Source: Gammaproteobacteria bacterium (GTDB taxonomy: Bacteria > Pseudomonadota > Gammaproteobacteria > Eutrophobiales > Eutrophobiaceae). From it: 51,404 nt of DNA. A program made the position numbers and the translations under genes. Each line of letters starts with the position of its first letter. The stretch's first letter is position 1. Below, in pieces: positions 37,414 through 45,788 of this stretch. The notes beneath the pieces are model-generated. The model saw nothing but the letters and a program-made list of their open reading frames with translations, had not been told where the DNA came from and made no database searches. Location of the stretch: assembly GCA_018676275.1 (NCBI GenBank), contig JABHFC010000311.1:1-51404 (forward strand), read 5' to 3'.

Positions 37414-38730
37414 TTAATCGTCTACGTGGATAAAAACGTACTCCGTCTTTGAGCCTGTGAAACTGATGATATCACCTGCCTGTACTTCCTCTGTATGTTG
37501 AGTTTGCCGGCCGTTTACAAATACAGCGAGCTCTCCATTAGTTTGTAACTTTACTTTCCCTTTCTGCTGGCTTACACAACAATGACCGGTAGAAGCATCA
37601 TCTATGCTGATAAGACCTGAAGCTGACAAATACACAGGACCTTCATGTAAAGCAAAAGCATTATGGCCATGTAAAATATGTGTAATGTTTTGTCCGGTGG
37701 AGTTTACAGTCCCGGTGTTTTCCAGATTTTGTTTCGGAGTCTCTGTAATTACAGGACTGCTTGTTGCTGGCAGGCTGGTAACGTAATTTGACCCAGAACC
37801 AGCAGAACGAATACTTTCCGCGTGAATCATGCAGGTTTCAAAAATATTGCTGGCCGGCAATATTTGCGCTTCATTTAATGAGTTTGTAAAGCCTGGTAGT
37901 TGTCCTGTTTGATTACTTATAAGGCAGCTATCATTGGCGTCTATAGCATCGGCAATTTTGTTATACAAAGGTTGCAGAACGTGCAACAGAGATTCGCGGG
38001 ATAGTTTTGCCTGGTGCTGGGTTTGCTGATACTGAATTTCCAGTGACACTTCGGAAAGAGTTTGCAGCGAATTCAGACAGGTCGGGATCTGATCATACAA
38101 GGCCTGCTCCGTCTCCGGATGATGCTGAGGATCAAAACGTGATTCTTTAATAAACAGATCGGCAATCAGGTGTGCGGTAGTGTCGTATATGGATGCCAGC
38201 CCGGCACCATCTATGGGGTGTACTGCGCCACGAACCACCTGATCAGTGACGCTAATTCTGGTTAATATCGTTTGATGTAAATGTGTATCAATATAAACGT
38301 AGTTTCCTTTCCCTGCAGTTGGCGCGACTGCAGCAATCGCAGAATCGACAAGCCCTACTATTGTTAAGGGACTTGCTTCAACAAGACCGAGCAAAAGGGC
38401 AAGTTGATCATTGCTGTAGGAGCCGGGTACAGCAATTATGACTTCTTCAGGTTTTCCTGCCTGATCATAGATTGCGAGTAGTTGAGCAAACGCGAGATCA
38501 GCATTATGTCGCGCATGAGTGCCCGGATATTGCAGCGGTTCCTGATTCAGATTTTTCCAGTACTTGTTATGTACAGCTCGAGGTTGAAGACGAGCCTGTC
38601 TGGCAGCAACTGAGCCTAACTCAATTTTATCTTTATCGATAAAAGCGTAACCGGGACTGCGTAAAACAACCTCCTTACCCTTTCCTACGCGGATTTCAAC
38701 ATCGTTCAGTTCAATAACACTGATTGTCAT
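37414..38730 (-). CDS. Degenerate actin/Hsp70-like protein with C-terminal FHA-like domain
   Basis: 438 residues, no signal or membrane helix, so cytoplasmic. Residues about 1-280 follow the Hsp70/actin ATPase plan (VIIAVPGSYSNDQLALLLG, then TIVGLVDSAIAAVAP), but the phosphate loops are altered: the DLGTT-type loop is replaced near residue 8 and DxGGGT reads IDTHLHQT. ATP hydrolysis is therefore doubtful. After a linker rich in S/T/N, the last ~95 residues resemble an FHA fold (GHCCVSQQKGKVKL; VFVNGRQTQ; VQAGDIISFTGS), with the phosphothreonine-binding residues only partly preserved. It lies 4 bases after the ExbB-like gene. Role may be a cytoplasmic scaffold; moderate confidence. Confidence 0.65.
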   Translation of the reverse strand: MTISVIELNDVEIRVGKGKEVVLRSPGYAFIDKDKIELGSVAARQARLQPRAVHNKYWKNLNQEPLQYPGTHARHNADLAFAQLLAIYDQAGKPEEVIIAVPGSYSNDQLALLLGLVEASPLTIVGLVDSAIAAVAPTAGKGNYVYIDTHLHQTILTRISVTDQVVRGAVHPIDGAGLASIYDTTAHLIADLFIKESRFDPQHHPETEQALYDQIPTCLNSLQTLSEVSLEIQYQQTQHQAKLSRESLLHVLQPLYNKIADAIDANDSCLISNQTGQLPGFTNSLNEAQILPASNIFETCMIHAESIRSAGSGSNYVTSLPATSSPVITETPKQNLENTGTVNSTGQNITHILHGHNAFALHEGPVYLSASGLISIDDASTGHCCVSQQKGKVKLQTNGELAVFVNGRQTQHTEEVQAGDIISFTGSKTEYVFIHVDD

Positions 38731-38734
38731 TTTC

Positions 38735-39532
38735 TCAACGTACCTGCAGATGACGGATTAAATTAATATCGCAATAGTTTTGACTATCCAGAACCAGGCG
38801 TTCCTGCATTAGCTGCAACTGGTGCATCAGGAACATGATGAAAATACTGATGATTAAGGCGATAAAGGTAGAATTGAAAGCCACGCCCAGGCTGACAGTC
38901 ACACCAACAATATCTCCCTCTACCGCTTTGTGAGCCTGTCCCAATGCTTCGCCAATACCGCGTACGGTTCCAATAAAGCCAATAGAAGGTACCGCCCAGA
39001 TGATATATCTGATCATGGATAGCTCTGAATCCAGCCGATCAGATTCAGTATCGCAAATCTCCCTTACCGCTGTGGACACATCCTGAATATTGCGTGTAGA
39101 GCCGAAGCGTTGCAGGGCAGAAAGCAGGGCGCGGGGTAACAAAAATTCACGTTCTTCTTCAGGCAGCGTCTGCAGAGGTCGCGAATACTGACGTGCATCC
39201 TCCGGCAAAATGCTGGTGCCGGCGCTTACTTCGAGTAAAGATTTTGACAACAAACGCCTTTCTTCAATTACCAGCTTTGCCTTTAGAGCCATTATTGCAA
39301 ACACCCACAATGCCAGTACAAAGCAGGCTTCCTGTTCATAATCTTTGATAACTATAAAAATAGAACGTTTTACTTCATAAACTTCCCCGGCTTCCTGATG
39401 GACTCGTTGTTCTTCCAGAATAGCATCAGCATTGGGCCTGATTACTGTAACGTAAGCTGCATGCACAATAATAAAAGCAAAAAACAGAGCAAATATCTGA
39501 TAAAGGAAATCTGATAATGGATTATGTTTCAT
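38735..39532 (-). CDS. MotA/TolQ/ExbB-family proton channel protein
   Basis: 265 residues with four predicted helices (about 9-30, 68-84, 174-196, 208-237) and a cytoplasmic loop of ~90 residues between helices 2 and 3, which is MotA-like topology. The family signature lies in helices 3-4: VPSIGFIGTVRGIGEALG and VGVTVSLGVAFNSTFIALI. Such proteins form pentamers that pass protons around a dimer of ExbD/TolR/MotB-type helices. No standard exbD or tolR is present; the two VWA proteins downstream carry ExbD-like helices and are the natural partners. Confidence 0.9.
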   Translation of the reverse strand: MKHNPLSDFLYQIFALFFAFIIVHAAYVTVIRPNADAILEEQRVHQEAGEVYEVKRSIFIVIKDYEQEACFVLALWVFAIMALKAKLVIEERRLLSKSLLEVSAGTSILPEDARQYSRPLQTLPEEEREFLLPRALLSALQRFGSTRNIQDVSTAVREICDTESDRLDSELSMIRYIIWAVPSIGFIGTVRGIGEALGQAHKAVEGDIVGVTVSLGVAFNSTFIALIISIFIMFLMHQLQLMQERLVLDSQNYCDINLIRHLQVR

Positions 39533-39561
39533 AATGGTTTCTGGCCTTTCTCCAAAGTGCG

Positions 39562-39780
39562 CTAAATATCCACGGGAAAATCGACAGGAATGTCTTCTGA
39601 TAATTTTTCCGTCGGGTCAAAAGTATCTGGTGTAATTTCTTCCTTCTTTGCTTCTTTTACTTCTGTATTGTCTGTGGGCTTGATGACTTCAGTTCCTTCT
39701 TTTTCAGTTGTTTCTGTGTTTTCCTGCGCTTGTACGAATAGCAGGCCTGTTGCAAGGATTAGAAAGAAAATTAAGCGCAT
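39562..39780 (-). CDS. Small exported acidic protein of unknown function
   Basis: 72 residues. The ATG at 39780 has GGAG 8 bases upstream and starts 5 bases before the end of the preceding gene on the same strand. A signal peptide (IFFLILATGLLFVQA) is followed by ~50 residues of low complexity rich in E, T, K and P, ending DIPVDFPVDI. No domain is recognised. Likely a periplasmic linker or partner of the complex; its position between the PEGA/FGE-like and channel genes supports a structural part. A longer in-frame reading to 39879 would lose the signal and is unlikely. Confidence 0.65.
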   Translation of the reverse strand: MRLIFFLILATGLLFVQAQENTETTEKEGTEVIKPTDNTEVKEAKKEEITPDTFDPTEKLSEDIPVDFPVDI

Positions 39781-39784
39781 CTCA

Positions 39785-41878
39785 TCACTCCAGGTACCGT
39801 GCAATACGAAAGCCGACATCATCGCGTTGCTTGGCATTATAGTCTCTGTATGACAAACGCAATTCGGTGACCGTTCCATGTGCCCAACTTGAACCCCTGA
39901 TCACGTGGAATTTACCAGTGTCGGGACCAAGGGGGTCAACTTCAGCTTTGTCAGTCGCTCCCAGTTGTATGTCGTAAAAGTCATTAACCCATTCTGCCAC
40001 ATTACCACCCATATCAAACAGACCTCTTTGGTTCGCAGGGAAACTACCAATCGGTGCGGAAACCATATGGCCATCATTGTAGTTACCAATTATTTTCCCC
40101 AGAAATCCAGCTGAAGAGGTATCGGCATAATTGCCGCTTTTTTTCGTAGGCGGTAATTGTTCTCCCCATGGATATTTCAACAAACTATTCTTGCCAGTAA
40201 CACGTGCTGACCAGGCCCATTCTGCTTCGGTTGGTAGTCGATACCCATTTGCCGAACGGTTGACACCACTTATTTTTTTATTTATTTCCTTATAGAAAGG
40301 CTCCAAAGATTCGGCTTTGCTTAACCAGTTACAATATGCCACTGCCTGTTCCCAGCTGACTTTCACCACAGGTTGTTTTTCCCCGTCCAGATTATTTCCC
40401 TGGACAGTGCCAGAGACATGACTTGCAGCATACTTTCTATATTGCTCATTACTAACCTCATGAGTACCGAGGTAAAAAGGGCGTTTCAAATCAATTTTGC
40501 GGAGGGTTTCATTGGCACGTCGGCCAGGTTCACGACGTGATGCGCCCATCGTAAATGCGGTTGGATGAAATAGTTTTAGAGTCTGTCCTGCGGTATTTGT
40601 ATAAATCGGCTTTATCTTTTCCAGTTTTGCCTGCCGATCACTTTTCAGGCTGACATTTACTTTCTCAGCAATACCGGCATGCGGTGATATTTTTGTTTTG
40701 AAGCTGACATAACCTGGTTTGCGAACTTCAATGCGATGTGGTTTGGCAGAAAGTTCCAGAACCTGATTTGCTTTATCTTTGGCAACACCATCTATAAATA
40801 GCTTCGCATCCTTTGGAGTAATATTAAATTCAACTTTTACCAGTTCCGGTGCAAGCTTGACGATTAGACGTTTTTCTTCACCGGAGTTAACACTTATTTT
40901 GCGGCTTGCAGATCTATAGCCCTGTTTAAAAAGGCGTATGGTACTTTCCTTGCCTGGTTTCAGCGCGAATTCAAGTGGCGTTAAGCCCTTGTATTCTCCA
41001 TCTGCTGTAGCATTGGCCCGGGGAGGATCTGATACAAGGAATAGCACGGCATCAACAGGTTGCAGTTTTACATCAGTCAATTCTAATGATTCGTTTGCAA
41101 CGACATTTATTTTATCCTGCCAAAGCTTAAAACCGGAAAGTTTAATTCCTATTTCATGATTGCCTTCAAGGATTTCAGCGTTAAATGGAGTTTGCCCCAG
41201 TAACTCACCATCCAGGAAAATATCTGCACCTTGTGGGTCTGAATCCATCGTTACTTCTGCCCAGGCAGGAACCAACTCAGTTGTGAAGCTTTGCTCTTTG
41301 TCCAGTCCTTCAATTATCAATTGCTGTTCAAATGGGAAATAACGTTCTGCGACAATACGCAATTGATGTTCGCCCGCTTCAATATCATGAATCAGTGAAG
41401 GTGTCCGTCCCGATAAGACATCATCAATAAATATCTCTGCGTCAGTCACTTTACCTGTCTGTACCTGCAGATGTCCGGGCAGGCGTTTCAGATCAAAGCT
41501 GAAACGTTGGTTTTGCTCCGTACTTATTGACAGGTTTTGACTCAGAGGATGATAGCCTTCAGCTTTGAGCATTAGATCATGTTCGCCTGAGATAAGCAGA
41601 TATCGGTCAGCCAGTTTCAATTTGAACAGGCTGCCAATTTTAATTTCGGCATTAACAGGATTGGTTTCGATATAGACGGCTTTTGCTGTAAACAGAAAGA
41701 CAGCCGTTGTCGCACAAATAAGAAAACCACTGATAATGAGAATAGTCTTACGGCTGATTTCAAATGATACAGCAGGCTTGTTTCCACTCAATGGTTCAAA
41801 TTTTACCGGTGCAATAGTTTCTGTACCGGCAGGTGGTGCCGTTGTATTTTTTTCGTTGTTATTATTGTTATCCATCAA
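39785..41878 (-). CDS. PEGA-repeat membrane protein with C-terminal FGE/SUMF1-like domain
   Basis: 697 residues: cytoplasmic tail, one membrane helix (about 45-66), five PEGA-type beta repeats (about 68-410, each with a variant of FLDGELLGQTP), then an FGE-sulfatase domain (about 430-697). FGE-family motifs are clear: YRLPTEAEWAWSAR, GGNVAEWVNDFY, VIRGSSWAHG and DVGFRIAR. The copper-binding cysteines that true formylglycine-generating enzymes carry near the C-terminus are absent (LSYRDYNAKQRDDVGFRIA), so it is more likely a binding/structural module than an oxidase. The FGE domain should lie in the periplasm. No sulfatase is nearby. Confidence 0.88.
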   Translation of the reverse strand: MMDNNNNNEKNTTAPPAGTETIAPVKFEPLSGNKPAVSFEISRKTILIISGFLICATTAVFLFTAKAVYIETNPVNAEIKIGSLFKLKLADRYLLISGEHDLMLKAEGYHPLSQNLSISTEQNQRFSFDLKRLPGHLQVQTGKVTDAEIFIDDVLSGRTPSLIHDIEAGEHQLRIVAERYFPFEQQLIIEGLDKEQSFTTELVPAWAEVTMDSDPQGADIFLDGELLGQTPFNAEILEGNHEIGIKLSGFKLWQDKINVVANESLELTDVKLQPVDAVLFLVSDPPRANATADGEYKGLTPLEFALKPGKESTIRLFKQGYRSASRKISVNSGEEKRLIVKLAPELVKVEFNITPKDAKLFIDGVAKDKANQVLELSAKPHRIEVRKPGYVSFKTKISPHAGIAEKVNVSLKSDRQAKLEKIKPIYTNTAGQTLKLFHPTAFTMGASRREPGRRANETLRKIDLKRPFYLGTHEVSNEQYRKYAASHVSGTVQGNNLDGEKQPVVKVSWEQAVAYCNWLSKAESLEPFYKEINKKISGVNRSANGYRLPTEAEWAWSARVTGKNSLLKYPWGEQLPPTKKSGNYADTSSAGFLGKIIGNYNDGHMVSAPIGSFPANQRGLFDMGGNVAEWVNDFYDIQLGATDKAEVDPLGPDTGKFHVIRGSSWAHGTVTELRLSYRDYNAKQRDDVGFRIARYLE

Positions 41879-41983
41879 ATTATGACTCTTTAATAATCTG
41901 GTAATGAATCAGATAGAATTTCATACTTATAGTGACGGAATCTGCAGGTCCATCATGACTTCTCTATCCCTGCAAAACAGACC

Positions 41984-43540
41984 CTAATTACCAAGTGCAA
42001 TTTTTTCAGTTGCCTGCACGGTGACCACCTGTATGGACTTGTCCGGGTCAATCATAAAAGTGACACGGGCATCGCGATAGCCCTGACGTATACCAACGGC
42101 TACATATTTCCCGGGTCGAAGGGATAGGCTCTTTTCAGCAAAATAACCGAGTTCATCAACTTTTCGTAAGGTAACCAAAGTTTGATTGTCTGAGCGTAGC
42201 AGCACATCAACTGGTGTATTTGCCTTATGCAACAATCTGTCAAGCGAAGCCAGTTGCTTACGCAGTACAGGACCTTTATCTGCAACAGCATTCATCTTAT
42301 TCTGAAATGCCATTGTCTCCTGAAAAACTTTCGGATCGTAAATACGTTCTGGTTGCGACAGAATCTGTTGCAGTCGGTCATTAATTTTGCCACGAAGAGC
42401 TGTGCGTTGTTGACCTTGCTGTGCTTCTGCCAGGCTGCTGTTAAGTGCTAATGCTGCCTCATATTTTTCCCTGGCTGCATGCCAGTTTTCCTGTGCTTCC
42501 TGCGCTTTTGCATCTGCCTGCAGCGAGTTGATATTGATTGTGGTCAGATTATGTCTGGTTTGCTCAAGAGCATTACGTGCTTCTGCTGATCGGGGTTTCA
42601 ATTTTAAAGCTTCATTAAATGATTGCCGTGCTGCAGTGAAGCTTCTTTTTTCCATCGACATAAACCCGGCAGACATATGTTTGTTAAATGCCCGATCCAG
42701 AATTTTCTTATCTGCGATAGCAATTTTCTGTTTCGCTGTGTCAAAATCGTTGTCGAGATCCAGCGCCTGTTGATAATGTTGCTTTGCTTCATTCAGTTGA
42801 CCTTTCTGCAACAGGTCGTCTCCCTGATTCATAAGAGCTAATACTTCATCCCGGTTCGCGGCTCGCGTTATACCAACATTTGCGTCTCTGTCTATTACAT
42901 CTATAGCGAGGGCTAACTGAAATGCTTCCATCGCTGCTTTGGAATCACCTTCAGCCAGTGCTTTGTTACCTTTATCCATGGTCTCTTCAAATATGACGTC
43001 GATCTTTTCAACCAGTTTTGAAAAGATAGCCAGTGCTTCTTCATATTCTGTACGTGAATTGACGAAGTCACGTTGGTTATACAGTTCATCCCCAGCGGCA
43101 GCGAATTGCATTGCAGTTGCATAGTCTTCTCCTGCCCAATTTTCCACGCCTTTCTCAGACAGTATTTTCTGAGCTTCCAGCATTTGAGACAATATATTCT
43201 GGGTTTCTTTTCTCAGCCTCGATTCCTGTGCTTTTTCCCATGGCGAGACGGCATCTTTTTTCTTTACAGTTGTCTGGACTTGCTGTTGATCGAGTGCCGG
43301 AGAAGATACAACTGTCGGTGTTTCTGTTTTTGAATTACTCACCCAGCGAGGTAGCAGGAATACGACAACAAGAGCTGAAGTCAGCAGGATTCCAAGACCT
43401 ATCCAGATCAAAGGCGAGTGTTTAAAAGATGCATATGAACCTGCAACCTTCTTTGATGAGGTCTTCGTTGTCAGATCGATTGCAACAGGCTCAATTCTTA
43501 TTATGCCCTCGCTTGAATCCTCAGATTTTTTATCCACCAT
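41984..43540 (-). CDS. Membrane-anchored TPR protein with PEGA-like C-terminus
   Basis: 518 residues. A cytoplasmic tail of ~40 residues, one membrane helix (about 42-67; WIGLGILLTSALVVVFLLP), then a periplasmic array of TPR-type helices (about 100-400), including MDKGNKALAEGDSKAAMEAF and FNKHMSAGFMSMEKRSFTAA. The last ~80 residues form a beta domain like a PEGA unit (SLSLRPGKYVAVGIRQGYRD). It shares the membrane-helix-plus-PEGA plan with the next gene, 105 bases on. Probably a periplasmic scaffold. Specific function not recognised. Confidence 0.8.
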   Translation of the reverse strand: MVDKKSEDSSEGIIRIEPVAIDLTTKTSSKKVAGSYASFKHSPLIWIGLGILLTSALVVVFLLPRWVSNSKTETPTVVSSPALDQQQVQTTVKKKDAVSPWEKAQESRLRKETQNILSQMLEAQKILSEKGVENWAGEDYATAMQFAAAGDELYNQRDFVNSRTEYEEALAIFSKLVEKIDVIFEETMDKGNKALAEGDSKAAMEAFQLALAIDVIDRDANVGITRAANRDEVLALMNQGDDLLQKGQLNEAKQHYQQALDLDNDFDTAKQKIAIADKKILDRAFNKHMSAGFMSMEKRSFTAARQSFNEALKLKPRSAEARNALEQTRHNLTTININSLQADAKAQEAQENWHAAREKYEAALALNSSLAEAQQGQQRTALRGKINDRLQQILSQPERIYDPKVFQETMAFQNKMNAVADKGPVLRKQLASLDRLLHKANTPVDVLLRSDNQTLVTLRKVDELGYFAEKSLSLRPGKYVAVGIRQGYRDARVTFMIDPDKSIQVVTVQATEKIALGN

Positions 43541-43644
43541 CTTTTTGTTCTATTGGGGTTTATACAGACAATGAGCGTACCACGGCGAACAGTGCTTGTT
43601 CACTGCTGAAGTGCGTGCTGATTTTGTTAGGTATTGACCTGGTT

Positions 43645-44832
43645 CTATTGTACCGAAGTGGCTTCACCAGTTTCGGCTGTATATATATCTTTCAATATCT
43701 GACGCCATTGACCGTACTGTTCATTAACAGAACCGGAAAGAGTGACCGTACGATTTTCCAGTTTCATATTATGTGGTTCCATTTCCGCATCCATTGATGC
43801 AGAGATTTCTTCCAGTGCTTCTGCATGAACCTTGGCTTCTTCCTTTTTATTAAGCCCACTCATGACGGCACCAACACCAGCGCCTATACCGACGACACCC
43901 GCTGTACGTGCTGTGCGACTGTCCACACCCTGTGCGAGGACGCCAGCGAGAACTGCAAGAGCACCACCAATAATTCGGTTTCTTGATTGTTTCTTGACTT
44001 CCTGCAGGGCTTTGTTTTCTTCATAATATGCCCGACGCCATTCCAGATAAGGTTGTTCCATTTGTCGCACAAAAGAAGCGTAGTATTCCTGCAGCGTGTC
44101 GACAAACATATAGTCGCGTTCACGTATTTGTCTCACCCGTAATAGAATGGGATCATCATCAGCAGGCAGGCGGGTAATAAAATAGCGACCCTTTTTGTCG
44201 ATACCAAGATGGTCGCCAAAAGCATCTGTTGAAAATTCTCTGGCGAATTTCAGTTCGGTGATAACACGTATGGTCTTTATCTGATTAGCGTCAAGTTGCC
44301 TGTAGTAAGTCAAAATATCATTAGAGATCTGGTTGTACATAGCCTGGAATGGCTCGGTTCGATTAGGCAGGCTGGTGTCATAGGAATATTTACTGGCAAC
44401 ATCAGTATATTTTTTTGTATACCAGTTTTTCCCGGAAGAGTCCTGAACTTTGACCAGTAATTCCAGGTTCTCGCCATCTGATCGTAAAATCTCGGCGTCA
44501 ACCCAGATATCCATTTCACTCTGGCGTTGAGGGATAACTCTAACTGTGCCCCAGCTGCCACTATTTTGCATTGTATCCATTAACATATAAGGCATGAAGC
44601 GTGCTTCGGCTTCCCGGATTTTTGGATAGACACCGGGCTCGCCTGAGCTAATCGCATCGACTCCGGGTTCGAATATGCCGATACCAACATCCAGTAACAG
44701 ATCTTCAGTAACCTGCACAGTTTGCGGCGCAATTTTTTCGCGCTCTGTTGATCTGACAGATGTACTGTTACATCCCACTGTTGTTACGCAGATAAATATC
44801 AATAATGCATAAATTTGATTTTGTTTGATCAT
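43645..44832 (-). CDS. Large predicted lipoprotein with a glycine-zipper segment
   Basis: 395 residues. The signal peptide ends VTTVGCNSTS (lipobox VGC). The mature N-terminal half has a curli-CsgG/LpoB-like flavour (LLLDVGIGIFEPGV; DAEILRSDGENLELLVKVQDSSGK), suggesting a domain used by outer-membrane assembly lipoproteins. Near residues 290-335 a Gly/Ala-rich hydrophobic stretch (GGALAVLAGVLAQG; GVVGIGAGVGAVMSG) looks like a glycine zipper that could insert into or span the outer membrane. Fifteen bases follow the Ser-rich lipoprotein gene. No database comparison was possible, so the CsgG comparison is tentative. Confidence 0.72.
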   Translation of the reverse strand: MIKQNQIYALLIFICVTTVGCNSTSVRSTEREKIAPQTVQVTEDLLLDVGIGIFEPGVDAISSGEPGVYPKIREAEARFMPYMLMDTMQNSGSWGTVRVIPQRQSEMDIWVDAEILRSDGENLELLVKVQDSSGKNWYTKKYTDVASKYSYDTSLPNRTEPFQAMYNQISNDILTYYRQLDANQIKTIRVITELKFAREFSTDAFGDHLGIDKKGRYFITRLPADDDPILLRVRQIRERDYMFVDTLQEYYASFVRQMEQPYLEWRRAYYEENKALQEVKKQSRNRIIGGALAVLAGVLAQGVDSRTARTAGVVGIGAGVGAVMSGLNKKEEAKVHAEALEEISASMDAEMEPHNMKLENRTVTLSGSVNEQYGQWRQILKDIYTAETGEATSVQ

Positions 44833-44847
44833 TTGTTATCTCGCTGA

Positions 44848-45774
44848 TTAAGCGCCTTTTTTGTATTTTCTGTATTCATCCCAGAGTTTAGCCCTCAACT
44901 CAGGATCCCTTTCCTTCTGTGCTGCTTCCCTTAGCTGACGTGCAATTATATCGTCATCCTGTCCGCTACCGACATCAGCAGGTGCATCAGAGACTGAATC
45001 AACGGGTATATCTCCGCCGACACCAAGAGACCCGGATTTACTGCTGCCTTTTGCCATAGCAGTTTGTAAGGGTACATCCGCACCGCCATAACCACCTTCG
45101 TCTTCTCCTTCACCATTGCCCATTCCATAGGAACCGCTACCGCCTTCATTATCACTTTTGGCGACAGATTCTCGTTCACCTAGCATCAAGTCATCAAATT
45201 TCCCAAACCTGGTGTTCAGCTGCGCATCCAGTTGACCCGCTTTTTCTTCATCGGTCATGACGCCTTGCCCCTGACCAGAACCAGTGGATGTACTGGCACT
45301 TGCTGAGCCCTGTTCAGAGTCCTGTCCTCCACCAGATTTACCGGAGCTGCTTTGATTCGCTTCACCTTGTTCACTGCCTTCCTGCTGTGCCTTGCTGATT
45401 CCTTTTTCAAACTGACCAAGTGCTTCCGCCAGGATTTGATCATCACTTTTGGCCTGTCCCTGACTACCTTGTTCTCCACCTGTTTTTGATTGGGTCTGCC
45501 CCTGTTCAGTTTCACTACCTGAAGTGCCTGACTGGGAGGAGGTACTTTGCTGACCAGTTCCGGTACTACTGGAACTTGATTGACTGCCACCGCTGGATCC
45601 ACTCGATTGGGACGAGGAAGATGAGGAAGACGAAGATGAGCTGGAACCACTGGGAGGTGGGCTACCCGATGACGATGAGGAAGATGAACTTGTTGGCACC
45701 GTATTGCACGCAGAGATAAATGCGAATGCTGCCAAAAGACAGAGTCGGGAAATAATTGTTTTATAGTTTTTCAT
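44848..45774 (-). CDS. Predicted lipoprotein with long Ser/Gly/Gln-rich low-complexity region
   Basis: 308 residues. The signal peptide ends FISACN (lipobox). Directly after the lipidated cysteine come ~190 residues dominated by Ser, Gly, Gln, Glu and Thr, starting with runs of 8 and 12 serines, probably an extended tether through the periplasm or cell wall. The C-terminal part is more ordered (GDIPVDSVSDAPADVGSGQ; ending in a helix, DPELRAKLWDEYRKYKK). Serine runs use mixed TCN codons, so the repeat is not a simple slippage tract. The reading frame is continuous and placed tightly between neighbours (gaps of 14 and 15 bases). Role unknown. Confidence 0.75.
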   Translation of the reverse strand: MKNYKTIISRLCLLAAFAFISACNTVPTSSSSSSSSGSPPPSGSSSSSSSSSSSSQSSGSSGGSQSSSSSTGTGQQSTSSQSGTSGSETEQGQTQSKTGGEQGSQGQAKSDDQILAEALGQFEKGISKAQQEGSEQGEANQSSSGKSGGGQDSEQGSASASTSTGSGQGQGVMTDEEKAGQLDAQLNTRFGKFDDLMLGERESVAKSDNEGGSGSYGMGNGEGEDEGGYGGADVPLQTAMAKGSSKSGSLGVGGDIPVDSVSDAPADVGSGQDDDIIARQLREAAQKERDPELRAKLWDEYRKYKKGA

Positions 45775-45788
45775 AAGCTACACACTTG

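Noticed and set aside
39785..41878. Active sulfatase-modifying (formylglycine-generating) enzyme
   Set aside because: The C-terminal cysteines needed for copper binding are absent and no sulfatase gene is nearby.
45255..45650. Open reading frame of 131 codons inside the Ser-rich lipoprotein gene
   Set aside because: It is another frame of the low-complexity Ser/Gly/Gln-rich DNA, which rarely contains stops; no ribosome site or domain.
45580..45710. Phase-variable simple-sequence repeat in the poly-serine tract
   Set aside because: The serine codons vary (TCA/TCT/TCC/TCG), so there is no uniform repeat unit of the kind that slips.
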